Positions 1 to 7,165 of a DNA stretch of 7,165 nt are shown here, piece by piece (position 1 is the stretch's first letter; each line of letters begins with the position of its first letter). A program made the translations under genes and the position numbers. Origin of the DNA: Kiloniellales bacterium (lineage in GTDB: Bacteria; Pseudomonadota; Alphaproteobacteria; Kiloniellales; JAKSDN01). The DNA is taken from positions 1 to 7,165 of the forward strand of contig JAKSDN010000808.1 of assembly GCA_022360075.1 (NCBI GenBank), given 5' to 3'. A model generated the notes under the pieces. That model was given only the letters and a program-made list of their open reading frames with translations, was not told the DNA's origin and ran no database searches.

Positions 1-1320
1 CTGGATGTCGTCCTCGCGGCTCCACTGCAAACGCACCGGGGCGCGACCGCCGATCGCCTTCACGACGCTGACCGCTTCGCTCACCATATCGGAGTCGGGC
101 GTCGCCCGCCGGCCGAAGCTGCCGCCGGCGAGCAGGGTGTGAATCGTTACCTGCTCCGGCTTGAGCCCGGCGATGGCGGCCGCGGTCCCCTGATCGACGG
201 TCGGTATCTGCGAACCGGTCCAGACCTCGAGCGAGTCGGCCTCGAGCTTGGCCACCGCGTTGATCGGCTCCATCGGGGCATGGGCGAGGAAGGGGAACTC
301 GTAGGTCGCCTCCAGCACCTGGGCCGCGCCGGCGATGGCCGCCTCGGCATCACCGTCCTGACGGGCGACCGTGCCCGGTTTCTTGGCGAGCTCGCGATAC
401 TCGGCCATGATCTCGGCGCTGCCGCGGGTCTCGCCGGTGGACTCGTCCCACGCGATTTCCAGCGCCTCGCGGCCCTTGATCGCCGCCCAATAGCTCTCTG
501 CGACCACGGCGACGCCGTGCGGCACGGTGACCACGTCGGTCACGCCTTTGACTGCCTTGGTGGCGCTGTCGTCGACCGACTTGGGCTGGGCGCCGAAGAC
601 CGGCGGCCGGGCGATGACGGCCGTCAGCATGCCGGGAAGCTGCATGTCGATGGTGTACTGCGCCGTGCCGCGCGCCTTGTCGTGGGAATCCTTGCGCGGG
701 ATCCGTTTGCCGATCAGCGTGAAATCTCTCGGATCCTTGAGAGCCACCTCGGCCGGGACCTCGAGCGTGGCCGCCATCTCGGCCAGCTCGCCGAAACGCG
801 CGCTCTGGTTCGAGCCGCCATGCTTGACCAGGCCCTTCTCGACCGTGATCTCGCCCGCCGGTACGCCCCAGCGCTTGGCCGCGGCCTCGACCAGCAGGGC
901 GCGGGCCGTGGCGCCGGCCTTGCGCAGCTGATCGTACGAGTTAGCGATCGCCGAGCTGCCGCCGGTGCCCTGGACCGGGCCCCAGTGCAGGTTGTTGTAG
1001 AGCTCGGCACTGGCCGGCGAATGCTCGACCCGGACCTGGTCCCAGTCGGCGTCGAGCTCCTCGGCGAGGATGGTCGGCAGGCCGGTCCAGACGCCCTGGC
1101 CGAACTCGATGTGCTTGGAGAGCACGGTAACGCTGTCGTCCGGGGCGATGCGCACGAAAGCGTTCGGCATGAAGCTGCCATCGGCCGTCGCCGCAGCGGC
1201 CAGCTTGTTGCCGCCCCGCGGCAGGTGGAAGCCGATGATCAGGCCGGCCCCGGCGGCGGCGCTCGCGGTCAGGAACTGGCGCCGGCTCGGCCGGGTCACG
1301 GTTGCGATTTTGCCCAGCAT
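1..1320 (-). CDS. Molybdopterin-binding subunit of an IorB-type xanthine dehydrogenase-family oxidoreductase (3' part beyond left edge)
   Basis: The reading frame starts at ATG 1318-1320 and stays open to base 1, giving 440 residues. Full-length IorB-type proteins are about 700-770 residues, so the C-terminal half, with the rest of the molybdopterin site and the catalytic Glu, lies outside. The N-terminus has a twin-arginine signal (S12-R13-R14-Q15-F16-L17, then a hydrophobic alanine/glycine stretch ending near L40), so export as a folded cofactor-loaded protein is likely. Family motifs are HAPMEPIN (347-354), GGSFGRR (399-405) and WSREDD (433-438). Together with the SRRQFL leader they fit isoquinoline 1-oxidoreductase beta subunits better than cytoplasmic xanthine dehydrogenase. 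GGAGGG (1329-1334) lies 8 bases before the start and the gene follows the IorA-type gene by 4 bases, so the two are co-transcribed. The true substrate (N-heterocycle, aldehyde or other) cannot be told from sequence. The family call is firm; the symbol iorB would be by similarity only. Confidence 0.93.
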   Translation of the reverse strand, partial: MLGKIATVTRPSRRQFLTASAAAGAGLIIGFHLPRGGNKLAAAATADGSFMPNAFVRIAPDDSVTVLSKHIEFGQGVWTGLPTILAEELDADWDQVRVEHSPASAELYNNLHWGPVQGTGGSSAIANSYDQLRKAGATARALLVEAAAKRWGVPAGEITVEKGLVKHGGSNQSARFGELAEMAATLEVPAEVALKDPRDFTLIGKRIPRKDSHDKARGTAQYTIDMQLPGMLTAVIARPPVFGAQPKSVDDSATKAVKGVTDVVTVPHGVAVVAESYWAAIKGREALEIAWDESTGETRGSAEIMAEYRELAKKPGTVARQDGDAEAAIAGAAQVLEATYEFPFLAHAPMEPINAVAKLEADSLEVWTGSQIPTVDQGTAAAIAGLKPEQVTIHTLLAGGSFGRRATPDSDMVSEAVSVVKAIGGRAPVRLQWSREDDIQ

Positions 1321-1324
1321 GGCC

Positions 1325-1783
1325 TCAGCCCTCCATCGTCTCGGCCGCCTCGTGTATGGCGGCGCGAATGCGGACATAGGTGGCGCAGCGACAGACGTTG
1401 CCGCTCATCGCGGCGTCGATGTCCTCGTCGCTGGGCTTGGGGTTCTCCGACAACAGGGCCACGGCGGACATGATCTGGCCGGACTGGCAATAGCCGCACT
1501 GCACGACGTCGAGCTTGTCCCAGGCGGCCTGCACGGCCTTGGCCGCCGCGCCCTCGATGCCCTCGATCGTCGTGATCTGGGCGCCTTCGACGTCCTCCAC
1601 GGCGGTCGCGCAGGACCGAATCGGCTGGCCGTCCACGTGCACCGTGCAGGCGCCGCAGAGGGCCATGCCGCAGCCGAACTTCGTGCCGGTCAGGCCGATC
1701 TCGTCGCGGATCACCCACAGCAGGGGCGTGTCCGGCTCGGACTCGACCTGGCGTTCTTCACCATTCAAATAGAACCGCACCAT
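1325..1783 (-). CDS. [2Fe-2S]-binding subunit of the same molybdenum hydroxylase (IorA-type)
   Basis: This 152-residue protein is the usual length for IorA/CoxS-type small subunits. It carries two [2Fe-2S] clusters that move electrons away from the molybdenum centre of its partner. The N-terminal plant-ferredoxin-like domain has Cys38, Cys43, Cys46 (CGMALCGAC) and Cys58. The C-terminal helical domain has CGYC (Cys96, Cys99) and CRC (Cys131, Cys133), so all eight ligands are present. There is no signal peptide of its own. If the complex is exported it probably travels with the Tat-signal partner, which is inference. The start is supported by GAGGAG at 1792-1797, 8 bases upstream of ATG 1781-1783. 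The stop at 1325-1327 lies 4 bases before the IorB-type gene, a typical operon junction. Other members of this superfamily (carbon monoxide, quinoline or nicotinate oxidoreductases) share the motifs, but the absence of a nearby FAD subunit and the partner's features favour the two-subunit Ior type. Confidence 0.95.
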   Translation of the reverse strand: MVRFYLNGEERQVESEPDTPLLWVIRDEIGLTGTKFGCGMALCGACTVHVDGQPIRSCATAVEDVEGAQITTIEGIEGAAAKAVQAAWDKLDVVQCGYCQSGQIMSAVALLSENPKPSDEDIDAAMSGNVCRCATYVRIRAAIHEAAETMEG

Positions 1784-1827
1784 GTAAGAAGCTCCTCAAC
1801 GCAGGATCTCTCGGTCGGGGAGCCAGC

Positions 1828-1833
1828 TTTATA
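1828..1833 (-). promoter_or_regulatory. Possible -10 box for the iorA-iorB-type operon
   Basis: On the minus strand this reads TATAAA, about 45 bases upstream of the IorA-type start and in the 213-base gap after the cyclase gene. It is one of the few AT-rich hexamers locally. No convincing -35 element was found at 16-18 bases, so the assignment is weak and the operon could instead be read through from the cyclase gene. Confidence 0.25.
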
Positions 1834-1945
1834 GTGCCCCCCTGATCCGTTCGTGTGCGTCCTTTTCGGACGTTCTTTCACCGGAAGTTGATGTAGTTGG
1901 ATATAGGCCGTTCGGGAGGCCGCGCAATCCAGGCGCAAGATTCTT

Positions 1946-1970
1946 GATGACAGTTCATCGTTCTGTCATC
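1946..1970 (-). other. Stem-loop just downstream of the adenylate cyclase gene
   Basis: An 8-base perfect stem (GATGACAG at 1946-1953 with CTGTCATC at 1963-1970) closes a 9-base loop, 26 bases past the cyclase stop codon. The position suits a 3'-end structure or attenuator. No T-run follows on the minus strand and the stem is not GC-rich, so it is not a clear intrinsic terminator. Confidence 0.25.
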
Positions 1971-1996
1971 GCTTCGCCGGTCTCGGCCGGCTGCGC

Positions 1997-3898
1997 TTAC
2001 AGGCTCGCCGTCTTGAGGCAGTCGGATGCGAGCGGCGCGACGCCGTGTGGCTCGGTCCTCAGCGCGAACGCGGCGACCGGCTCCTGGCGGCCGAGCAGTT
2101 GGCAGTTTCCCACGCGCTTGAAGGCGAAGCCGGGCCCGGCGCGCATTGCGGTCTCCTTGCTGACGAGCACGAAGACATCGGCATTTGGCGGCGCCAGGTC
2201 TCGGGCCCGCCGTTCCAACCGCTCCGCGGTGTTCACGGTATCGCCGATCACCGTGTAGTTGATCCGGCTCGGCGCGCCGATGTTGCCGACCACGACGGGG
2301 CCGCTGTGAATGCCGATGCGCACCCGCAGCCGCTCGTGTCCGCGGGCGGCTTGATGCTCGTTCTCCACCTTCAGGGCGTGAGCCAGCGTCGCGGCGGCGC
2401 GGCAGGCCCTTGCGGCGTGGTCGGGTTGTTCGTCCGGCGCGCCCCAAAAGGCCATGGCGGCGTCGCCGATGTACTTGTCCAGCGTGCCGCCCTCGAGCTG
2501 GATGCAGCGGTCGACCAGCGTGAAATGCCGGTTCAGCATCTCCGCGACGGCCGGGGCGGGCAGCCGCTCGGCCATGGCCGTGAAGCCGACGATGTCGGTG
2601 AACAGCACGGTCATGTCGCGCTCCACAGACTGGATCTCGGCGTCCTGTTCCTGCTGGATCAGACGCCGGACCAGCGCGCGGGGCACATAGCGCTTGAACA
2701 GCCGCAGGCTGCCGACCATGGCGTTGTAGGCGCTTGCCGTCTCGTTGACCTCGCGGAAGGGGCCGCGCGAAAGCTCGGGCACGGCCTCGAGCTCGAGATT
2801 GCCGACGCGCCGGGTCGCCGAGGCGAACTCCCGTATCGGCCGGCTGATCCCGCGGCCCAACAGGTATGCCATGAGCAGCGCCGCGACGAGGACGCCGGCG
2901 CCGACTTCGAGCACGATGCGCAGACGCTCGAACTGCGGGGCGATGTCGCGCAAGGGCAGGTAGGTGCCGATCAGCCAGGGCTGCGCGCCATAGCCGGTGA
3001 GCTCACGGTAGAGATAGGCGTAGCGCTCGCCCTCGACCTCGGCGACATGGGCCTCGACGTCGTTGGCGAAATGCGCCTCGATGCCCGAAAGCTGATCGGG
3101 CGACCAGATCGCCGGCAGCACAGGATCGGCGATCTCCGCCAGATTCGGGAGGGGATGGCTGTCACTCGCTTGCGGCAGGTCGGCGAGCAGTCGCCGATGG
3201 GCCAGAACCTGGTCCCGGCCGTAGAGGATGAATGCGTTCTCGCTCGTCGGATGGTCGAGTCGATCGAGAAATGCCGAAAGACCGCGCACCGAGATCCCGG
3301 CGATCAGGGTGCCGATCGCCCGCTCTTCGGCGCGGACCGGCAGCAGCAGGTTCACGTAGGTCGTGCCGCTCTCCTCGGCGACGAAGAGCTCGCCCCACTG
3401 GGGCTCGGTGACGGCGGCGGCGCTGCGCAGCATGCGCCCGACCGAAGGGTCGTCGGACCAGTCGCTGCGGAGAAGCGGCTGGTCGGCCCGATTGCGGAAG
3501 GCGCGCAAGACCTGGAGTTGCGGGTCGACGAAGGCGACGACGGAGACCTGGGGCACCGCCGCCGAGGACGACAGCAGCAGCCGGCCCAAGGCCTCGGGAT
3601 CGCTGGCGAGATCCCGGTTCGCTCCGATCTGCGCGCCGAGGTAGCTGAGCTGCCGGGCGACCGGGTCGAGATGGCCGCGCACATGCTGCTCGATGCTGTG
3701 AATGACCAGCTCGGCCTTATCGCGGGTGAGCTCGATCGTGTTCAGGCGGGCGACCTGGTAGCCGGCGACGAACACCGCGGCGACGGCGATCAACACCAGG
3801 AGGCCGAAGCCGGCCATCAGCGCGACGACGATCGGCAGATCCCGGGTCTGGGCCTTCGACGCAAGGGCCGGCGTACGCTTGGACAAGATCGGCACCAT
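1997..3898 (-). CDS. Membrane-bound class III adenylate cyclase with periplasmic Cache-like sensor and HAMP domain
   Basis: This 633-residue protein converts ATP to cAMP. Transmembrane helix 1 spans about residues 22-47. A periplasmic region of about 280 residues (50-325) has the size and pattern of a double-Cache small-molecule sensor. Helix 2 is about 327-348, followed by a HAMP linker (350-400) and a class III cyclase domain (about 425-615). Catalytic features are all visible: metal-binding Asp435 in FTDIVGFT and Asp479 in KYIGD, base-recognition Lys475 and Thr549 (RINYTVIGD), and transition-state Asn556 and Arg560 in VNTAER. The Lys/Thr pair is the class IIIb adenylate cyclase signature rather than the Glu/Cys of guanylate cyclases. 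ATG 3896-3898 is chosen because it precedes helix 1; the ribosome-binding site is weak. The gene is divergent from the adenine deaminase and a 16-base palindrome lies 46 bases upstream. The ligand is unknown. Confidence 0.93.
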   Translation of the reverse strand: MVPILSKRTPALASKAQTRDLPIVVALMAGFGLLVLIAVAAVFVAGYQVARLNTIELTRDKAELVIHSIEQHVRGHLDPVARQLSYLGAQIGANRDLASDPEALGRLLLSSSAAVPQVSVVAFVDPQLQVLRAFRNRADQPLLRSDWSDDPSVGRMLRSAAAVTEPQWGELFVAEESGTTYVNLLLPVRAEERAIGTLIAGISVRGLSAFLDRLDHPTSENAFILYGRDQVLAHRRLLADLPQASDSHPLPNLAEIADPVLPAIWSPDQLSGIEAHFANDVEAHVAEVEGERYAYLYRELTGYGAQPWLIGTYLPLRDIAPQFERLRIVLEVGAGVLVAALLMAYLLGRGISRPIREFASATRRVGNLELEAVPELSRGPFREVNETASAYNAMVGSLRLFKRYVPRALVRRLIQQEQDAEIQSVERDMTVLFTDIVGFTAMAERLPAPAVAEMLNRHFTLVDRCIQLEGGTLDKYIGDAAMAFWGAPDEQPDHAARACRAAATLAHALKVENEHQAARGHERLRVRIGIHSGPVVVGNIGAPSRINYTVIGDTVNTAERLERRARDLAPPNADVFVLVSKETAMRAGPGFAFKRVGNCQLLGRQEPVAAFALRTEPHGVAPLASDCLKTASL

Positions 3899-3943
3899 TC
3901 CGCTTCACCCCGTCAGTCCGATTGGGCAACGCTCGAGGGCAGC

Positions 3944-3959
3944 ACGCCAAGCTTGGCGT
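3944..3959. promoter_or_regulatory. Perfect 16-base palindrome in the divergent cyclase/adenine deaminase spacer (candidate operator)
   Basis: The sequence ACGCCAAGCTTGGCGT is identical on both strands. It lies 46 bases upstream of the cyclase start and about 140 bases upstream of the deaminase start. A symmetric site of this length between divergent genes is the usual form of a binding site for a dimeric repressor or activator. The regulator is not identified, and a chance palindrome or a cruciform has not been excluded. Confidence 0.4.
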
Positions 3960-3961
3960 AG

Positions 3962-5549
<1,588 letters not shown>

Positions 5550-5553
<4 letters not shown>

Positions 5554-5588
5554 ATCTCGGTCGTCCCCATCCTGTCCTGATCGGGCAT
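5550..5588 (-). other. Possible 12-codon leader ORF coupled to the DUF2306-like gene
   Basis: On the minus strand ATG 5586-5588 opens a 12-codon frame (MPDQDRMGTTEI) whose TGA stop at 5550-5552 overlaps the ATG of the DUF2306-like gene in an ATGA junction. AAAGG lies 6 bases before it. Its start sits in the spacer of the inverted repeat and the frame runs through one arm. Such a short frame can arise by chance, so it is noted as a possible translational control element only. Confidence 0.2.
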
Positions 5589-5617
5589 CTCGCGCCTTTC
5601 CGGACAGGATGGGGACG
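5562..5617. repeat. Perfect 16-base inverted repeat between the divergent DUF2306-like and LytTR genes
   Basis: CGTCCCCATCCTGTCC at 5562-5577 is exactly repeated in reverse complement at 5602-5617, separated by 24 bases. Arm centres are 40 bases apart, close to four helical turns, so paired proteins could bind on one face of the DNA. It lies in the only space between the two divergent genes, which makes it a candidate operator for the LytTR protein. If transcribed, it could also fold into a hairpin that hides the ribosome-binding site of the DUF2306-like gene. The arms do not match the usual LytTR consensus, which is normally a pair of direct repeats. Confidence 0.75.
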
Positions 5618-5643
5618 CGTGACGGCGGCGCCAGGCCGGTTTC

Positions 5644-6498
5644 GTGAAGGCTGGCGAATTCTTCGTCAGTCCGGCAGTCTGGGGCTTCGCGAAGCGTGAA
5701 TCCGGAGGATCGGGAGGCTTGGACCGCAGCGCGAACCCGGAAAACCCCTGGCCGAGTCCCTGGCACCGGCCCTGGACACGGCACGCGGCGGCGATCCTGG
5801 CGATCGGCCTGCTGGTCGGCCTGGTCGGACCCTTCGGTACCTTCGCCGCGATGGCGCTGCCGCAGCGCCTGCTCTACTGGATCGTCATCGCCGCCCTGTC
5901 ATGGGTGCAGTGGGGCTTGCTGTCGGGCTGGCTGACCCGCTGGACCGGCTGGCCGGAGGCGGCGGTGGGCAGTCTCGCCTGCATTCCGCTAGCCGCACTC
6001 CTGGTGGTCGAGGTTTACGCGTTGCAATGGTTGCTCGGACGGGCCGGACCGGGCAGCCCGGCCGTGCTGTTCCTCTGGATCGCCGGGACCGCGTTGCTGC
6101 TGTTCTGGCTGAATCACGGACTGATCCACTGGATTTTGACGATCCACCGGCGGGGCCGGGCTGGAGCCCCCATCGCCGCCCCGTCGGCGCGTTTCCTCTC
6201 GCGCATCCCCGCGCGGATCGCCGGCAATCTGCTGTGCGTCAAAACCGAGGACCACTACCTGCGGATCTACACGAGTGGCGGCGATGACCTGATCCTGATG
6301 CGCCTGCGCGATGCGCTCGGCGAGCTCGAGGGCCTGGACGGGCTCCAGGTCCATCGCTCCTACTGGGTCGCCCGCGCGGCCGTGGCCGAGGTCGCGCGCG
6401 ATGGGCGCAAGACGCGCCTGCGCCTGAGCAACGGTCTCGAGGTGCCGGTCAGCGAGAGTCGGCTGCCGGGTTTGCGGGAGGCGGGGTGGCTTGGGTAG
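5644..6498 (+). CDS. Membrane-anchored LytTR-domain transcriptional regulator
   Basis: The 284-residue frame from GTG 5644 encodes a polar N-terminus, four hydrophobic helices (about 48-70, 75-97, 107-131 and 139-165), a basic linker (HRRGRAG, 168-174) and a C-terminal LytTR DNA-binding domain (about 183-283). The LytTR pattern is clear: NLLCVKTEDHYLRIYT (195-210), the LRDALGEL helix (221-228), VHRSYWV (236-242) and a final strand pair with NGLEVPVS. There is no response-receiver domain, so the membrane part probably senses the signal or a partner. A start at TTG 5719 (259 residues) is also credible: GGAGG at 5704-5708 lies 10 bases before it and the removed segment is not family-like. GTG 5644 has only AGG at 5633-5635. 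The gene is divergent from the DUF2306-like gene, with a 16-base inverted repeat between them. It likely controls itself and that neighbour, but the target is inferred. Confidence 0.88.
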   Translation: MKAGEFFVSPAVWGFAKRESGGSGGLDRSANPENPWPSPWHRPWTRHAAAILAIGLLVGLVGPFGTFAAMALPQRLLYWIVIAALSWVQWGLLSGWLTRWTGWPEAAVGSLACIPLAALLVVEVYALQWLLGRAGPGSPAVLFLWIAGTALLLFWLNHGLIHWILTIHRRGRAGAPIAAPSARFLSRIPARIAGNLLCVKTEDHYLRIYTSGGDDLILMRLRDALGELEGLDGLQVHRSYWVARAAVAEVARDGRKTRLRLSNGLEVPVSESRLPGLREAGWLG

Positions 6499-6526
6499 GC
6501 GTTTCCCGGCGAGATCCGCGCGGCAA

Positions 6527-6624
6527 CCCCCCTCACCCAGCTCCGGCTAAGGCTCGGCTGATCGCCTCGCCAAGCCTACGCATCCCTCTCCCCCCAAGTG
6601 GGGGGAGAGGTTAGGTGAGGGGGG
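6527..6624. repeat. Nested palindromic interspersed repeat (REP/MITE-like), about 98 bases
   Basis: The outer arms CCCCCCTCACC (6527-6537) and GGTGAGGGGGG (6614-6624) are perfect reverse complements. Inside, CCTCTCCCCCC (6585-6595) and GGGGGGAGAGG (6600-6610) form an 11-base stem around the loop AAGT. The left half also contains an asymmetric stretch of about 47 bases between the two left arms. This nested CCCTCACC / CCTCTCCCC design is familiar to me from repeats scattered through many alphaproteobacterial genomes, which is recalled rather than checked. It lies after the LytTR stop and could act as a transcript-end structure, though no T-run follows. The rest of the 6499-6715 gap shows nothing recognisable beyond the promoter/leader of the next gene. 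Confidence 0.75.
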
Positions 6625-6715
6625 CGGCTTCGACTGATCCGGCTCAGCAAGATATCCAGCAGCTTGGGCCGGACGCCGTTGAGGACCGTCCTTGTCCCGC
6701 TTAGGATCACGGCCC

Positions 6716-7165
6716 ATGACCCCGTTCAAAGACATCGAAGCCGCCGCCGAGCGGCGCGCCGGCGGCCCCGAAGCTCTCGCCGGCCGCTTACCCGCGCCGA
6801 AGACGGCCGAGGCGCTGCGCGCCGTCTCGGACGATCGCTATCTCTCGCTGATGTCGCTCAGGATCTTCCGCGCCGGGCTCAAGCACAGCCTGGTCGACGC
6901 CAAGTGGCCGGCCTTCGAGGAGGTCTTTCAGGGCTTCGAGCCGCGGCGCGTGCGCGCCATGAGCGACGAAGCGATCGAGGGCCTGCTCGGCGACCGGCGG
7001 CTGATCCGCCATGGCGGCAAGATGCGTGCCGTGCGCGACAACGCCGCGGCATTCTGCGCGCTCGCGGAGGAGCAAGGCAGCTTCGGTGCCTACCTCGCCG
7101 ACTGGCCGGAGAGCGAGATCGTTGGCCTGTGGGACGATCTGGCCAAGCGCTTCAAGCAGTTGGGC
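6716..7165 (+). CDS. DNA-3-methyladenine glycosylase I-like protein (COG2818), divergent; 3' end beyond right edge
   Basis: The first 150 codons are present from ATG 6716, with AGGA at 6703-6706 nine bases upstream. The helical core resembles Tag: RIFRAGLKHSLVDAKWPAFEEVF (49-71) aligns with the family segment around QAGLSW, FEPRRVRAM (74-82) with the FDPxxVA segment, and LIRHGGKMRAVRDNA (96-110) with the IIRNxxKIxAxxxNA segment. If active it would remove alkylated adenine from DNA to start base-excision repair. It departs from E. coli Tag in key places: the N-terminal zinc-ligand region (MxRCxW) is missing, the pocket Glu38 aligns with Arg49, and Trp46 with His57. Many alphaproteobacteria have such a variant and its activity is uncertain. 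The C-terminal part with the remaining zinc-site region is outside the window. Fold family is likely; function is tentative. Confidence 0.8.
   Translation, partial: MTPFKDIEAAAERRAGGPEALAGRLPAPKTAEALRAVSDDRYLSLMSLRIFRAGLKHSLVDAKWPAFEEVFQGFEPRRVRAMSDEAIEGLLGDRRLIRHGGKMRAVRDNAAAFCALAEEQGSFGAYLADWPESEIVGLWDDLAKRFKQLG

Noticed and set aside
139..1473. Long plus-strand open frame (444 codons) opposite the molybdopterin subunit gene
   Set aside because: The opposite strand encodes a protein with Tat signal and clear family motifs; the frame is Arg/Gly/Leu-rich and without any family pattern, an artefact of GC-rich codon use.
2045..3961. Plus-strand open frame of 638 codons antisense to the whole adenylate cyclase gene
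   Set aside because: Despite its length the translation is compositionally biased with no domain, and the minus strand has complete catalytic motifs. Absence of stops is explained by high GC content.
5562..5617. CRISPR-like or toxin-antitoxin interpretation of the inverted repeat and small frames
   Set aside because: There are only two arms in opposite orientation and no repeated spacer units, and neither flanking protein resembles a toxin or antitoxin.
5554..5784. N-terminal extension of the DUF2306-like protein by 77 residues
   Set aside because: The extra segment is polar, crosses the inverted repeat and overlaps the LytTR gene; the family begins at the first helix, matching ATG 5551-5553.
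6585..6610. Intrinsic terminator for the LytTR gene
   Set aside because: The 11-base GC stem is strong but no T-run follows on either strand, and it is part of a larger nested repeat; kept as a repeat instead.
6547..6735. Minus-strand 62-codon frame in the gap before the glycosylase-like gene
   Set aside because: It runs through the palindromic repeat and has no recognisable protein pattern.

Overview
The window is GC-rich, tightly packed chromosomal DNA from a Gram-negative bacterium. The family-level resemblance of the proteins (IorA/IorB-type molybdoenzyme, Cache-HAMP-cyclase, membrane LytTR regulator, divergent Tag-like glycosylase) and an abundant alphaproteobacterial-looking interspersed repeat suggest an alphaproteobacterium, perhaps Rhodospirillales-like. 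This placement is inferred from sequence style and cannot be tested here. No rRNA, tRNA, CRISPR array, transposase or phage gene was seen.

Layout. Bases 1-1783 (minus strand) hold a two-gene molybdenum hydroxylase operon: an IorA-type [2Fe-2S] subunit (1325-1783), then, after a 4-base gap, an IorB-type molybdopterin-binding subunit with a twin-arginine signal. The second gene runs off the left edge, with 440 residues visible. Upstream on the same strand is a 633-residue membrane class III adenylate cyclase (1997-3898) with a periplasmic Cache-like sensor and a HAMP linker. A divergent spacer of about 200 bases follows. It contains a perfect 16-base palindrome and a possible 40-codon ORF coupled to the next gene. 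Bases 4097-5110 (plus strand) encode an adenine deaminase of the adenosine deaminase superfamily. Its 3' end overlaps by 19 bases the convergent gene for a small DUF2306-like membrane protein (5092-5553, minus). That gene is divergent from a four-helix membrane protein with a C-terminal LytTR DNA-binding domain (5644-6498, plus). Between them lies a perfect 16-base inverted repeat with a 24-base spacer. Bases 6499-6715 carry a nested palindromic repeat of a REP/MITE kind. From 6716 to the right edge is the first 150 codons of a DNA-3-methyladenine glycosylase I-like protein that lacks the usual catalytic-pocket residues.

How the parts may work together. IorA and IorB form one enzyme: electrons from a hydroxylated heterocycle or aldehyde pass from the molybdenum centre to the iron-sulfur subunit. 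The cyclase makes cAMP in response to a periplasmic signal, and no direct link to its neighbours is shown. Adenine deaminase feeds purine salvage. The most notable unit is the divergent DUF2306/LytTR pair with its strong inverted repeat, which has the layout of a self-contained membrane-linked regulatory system.
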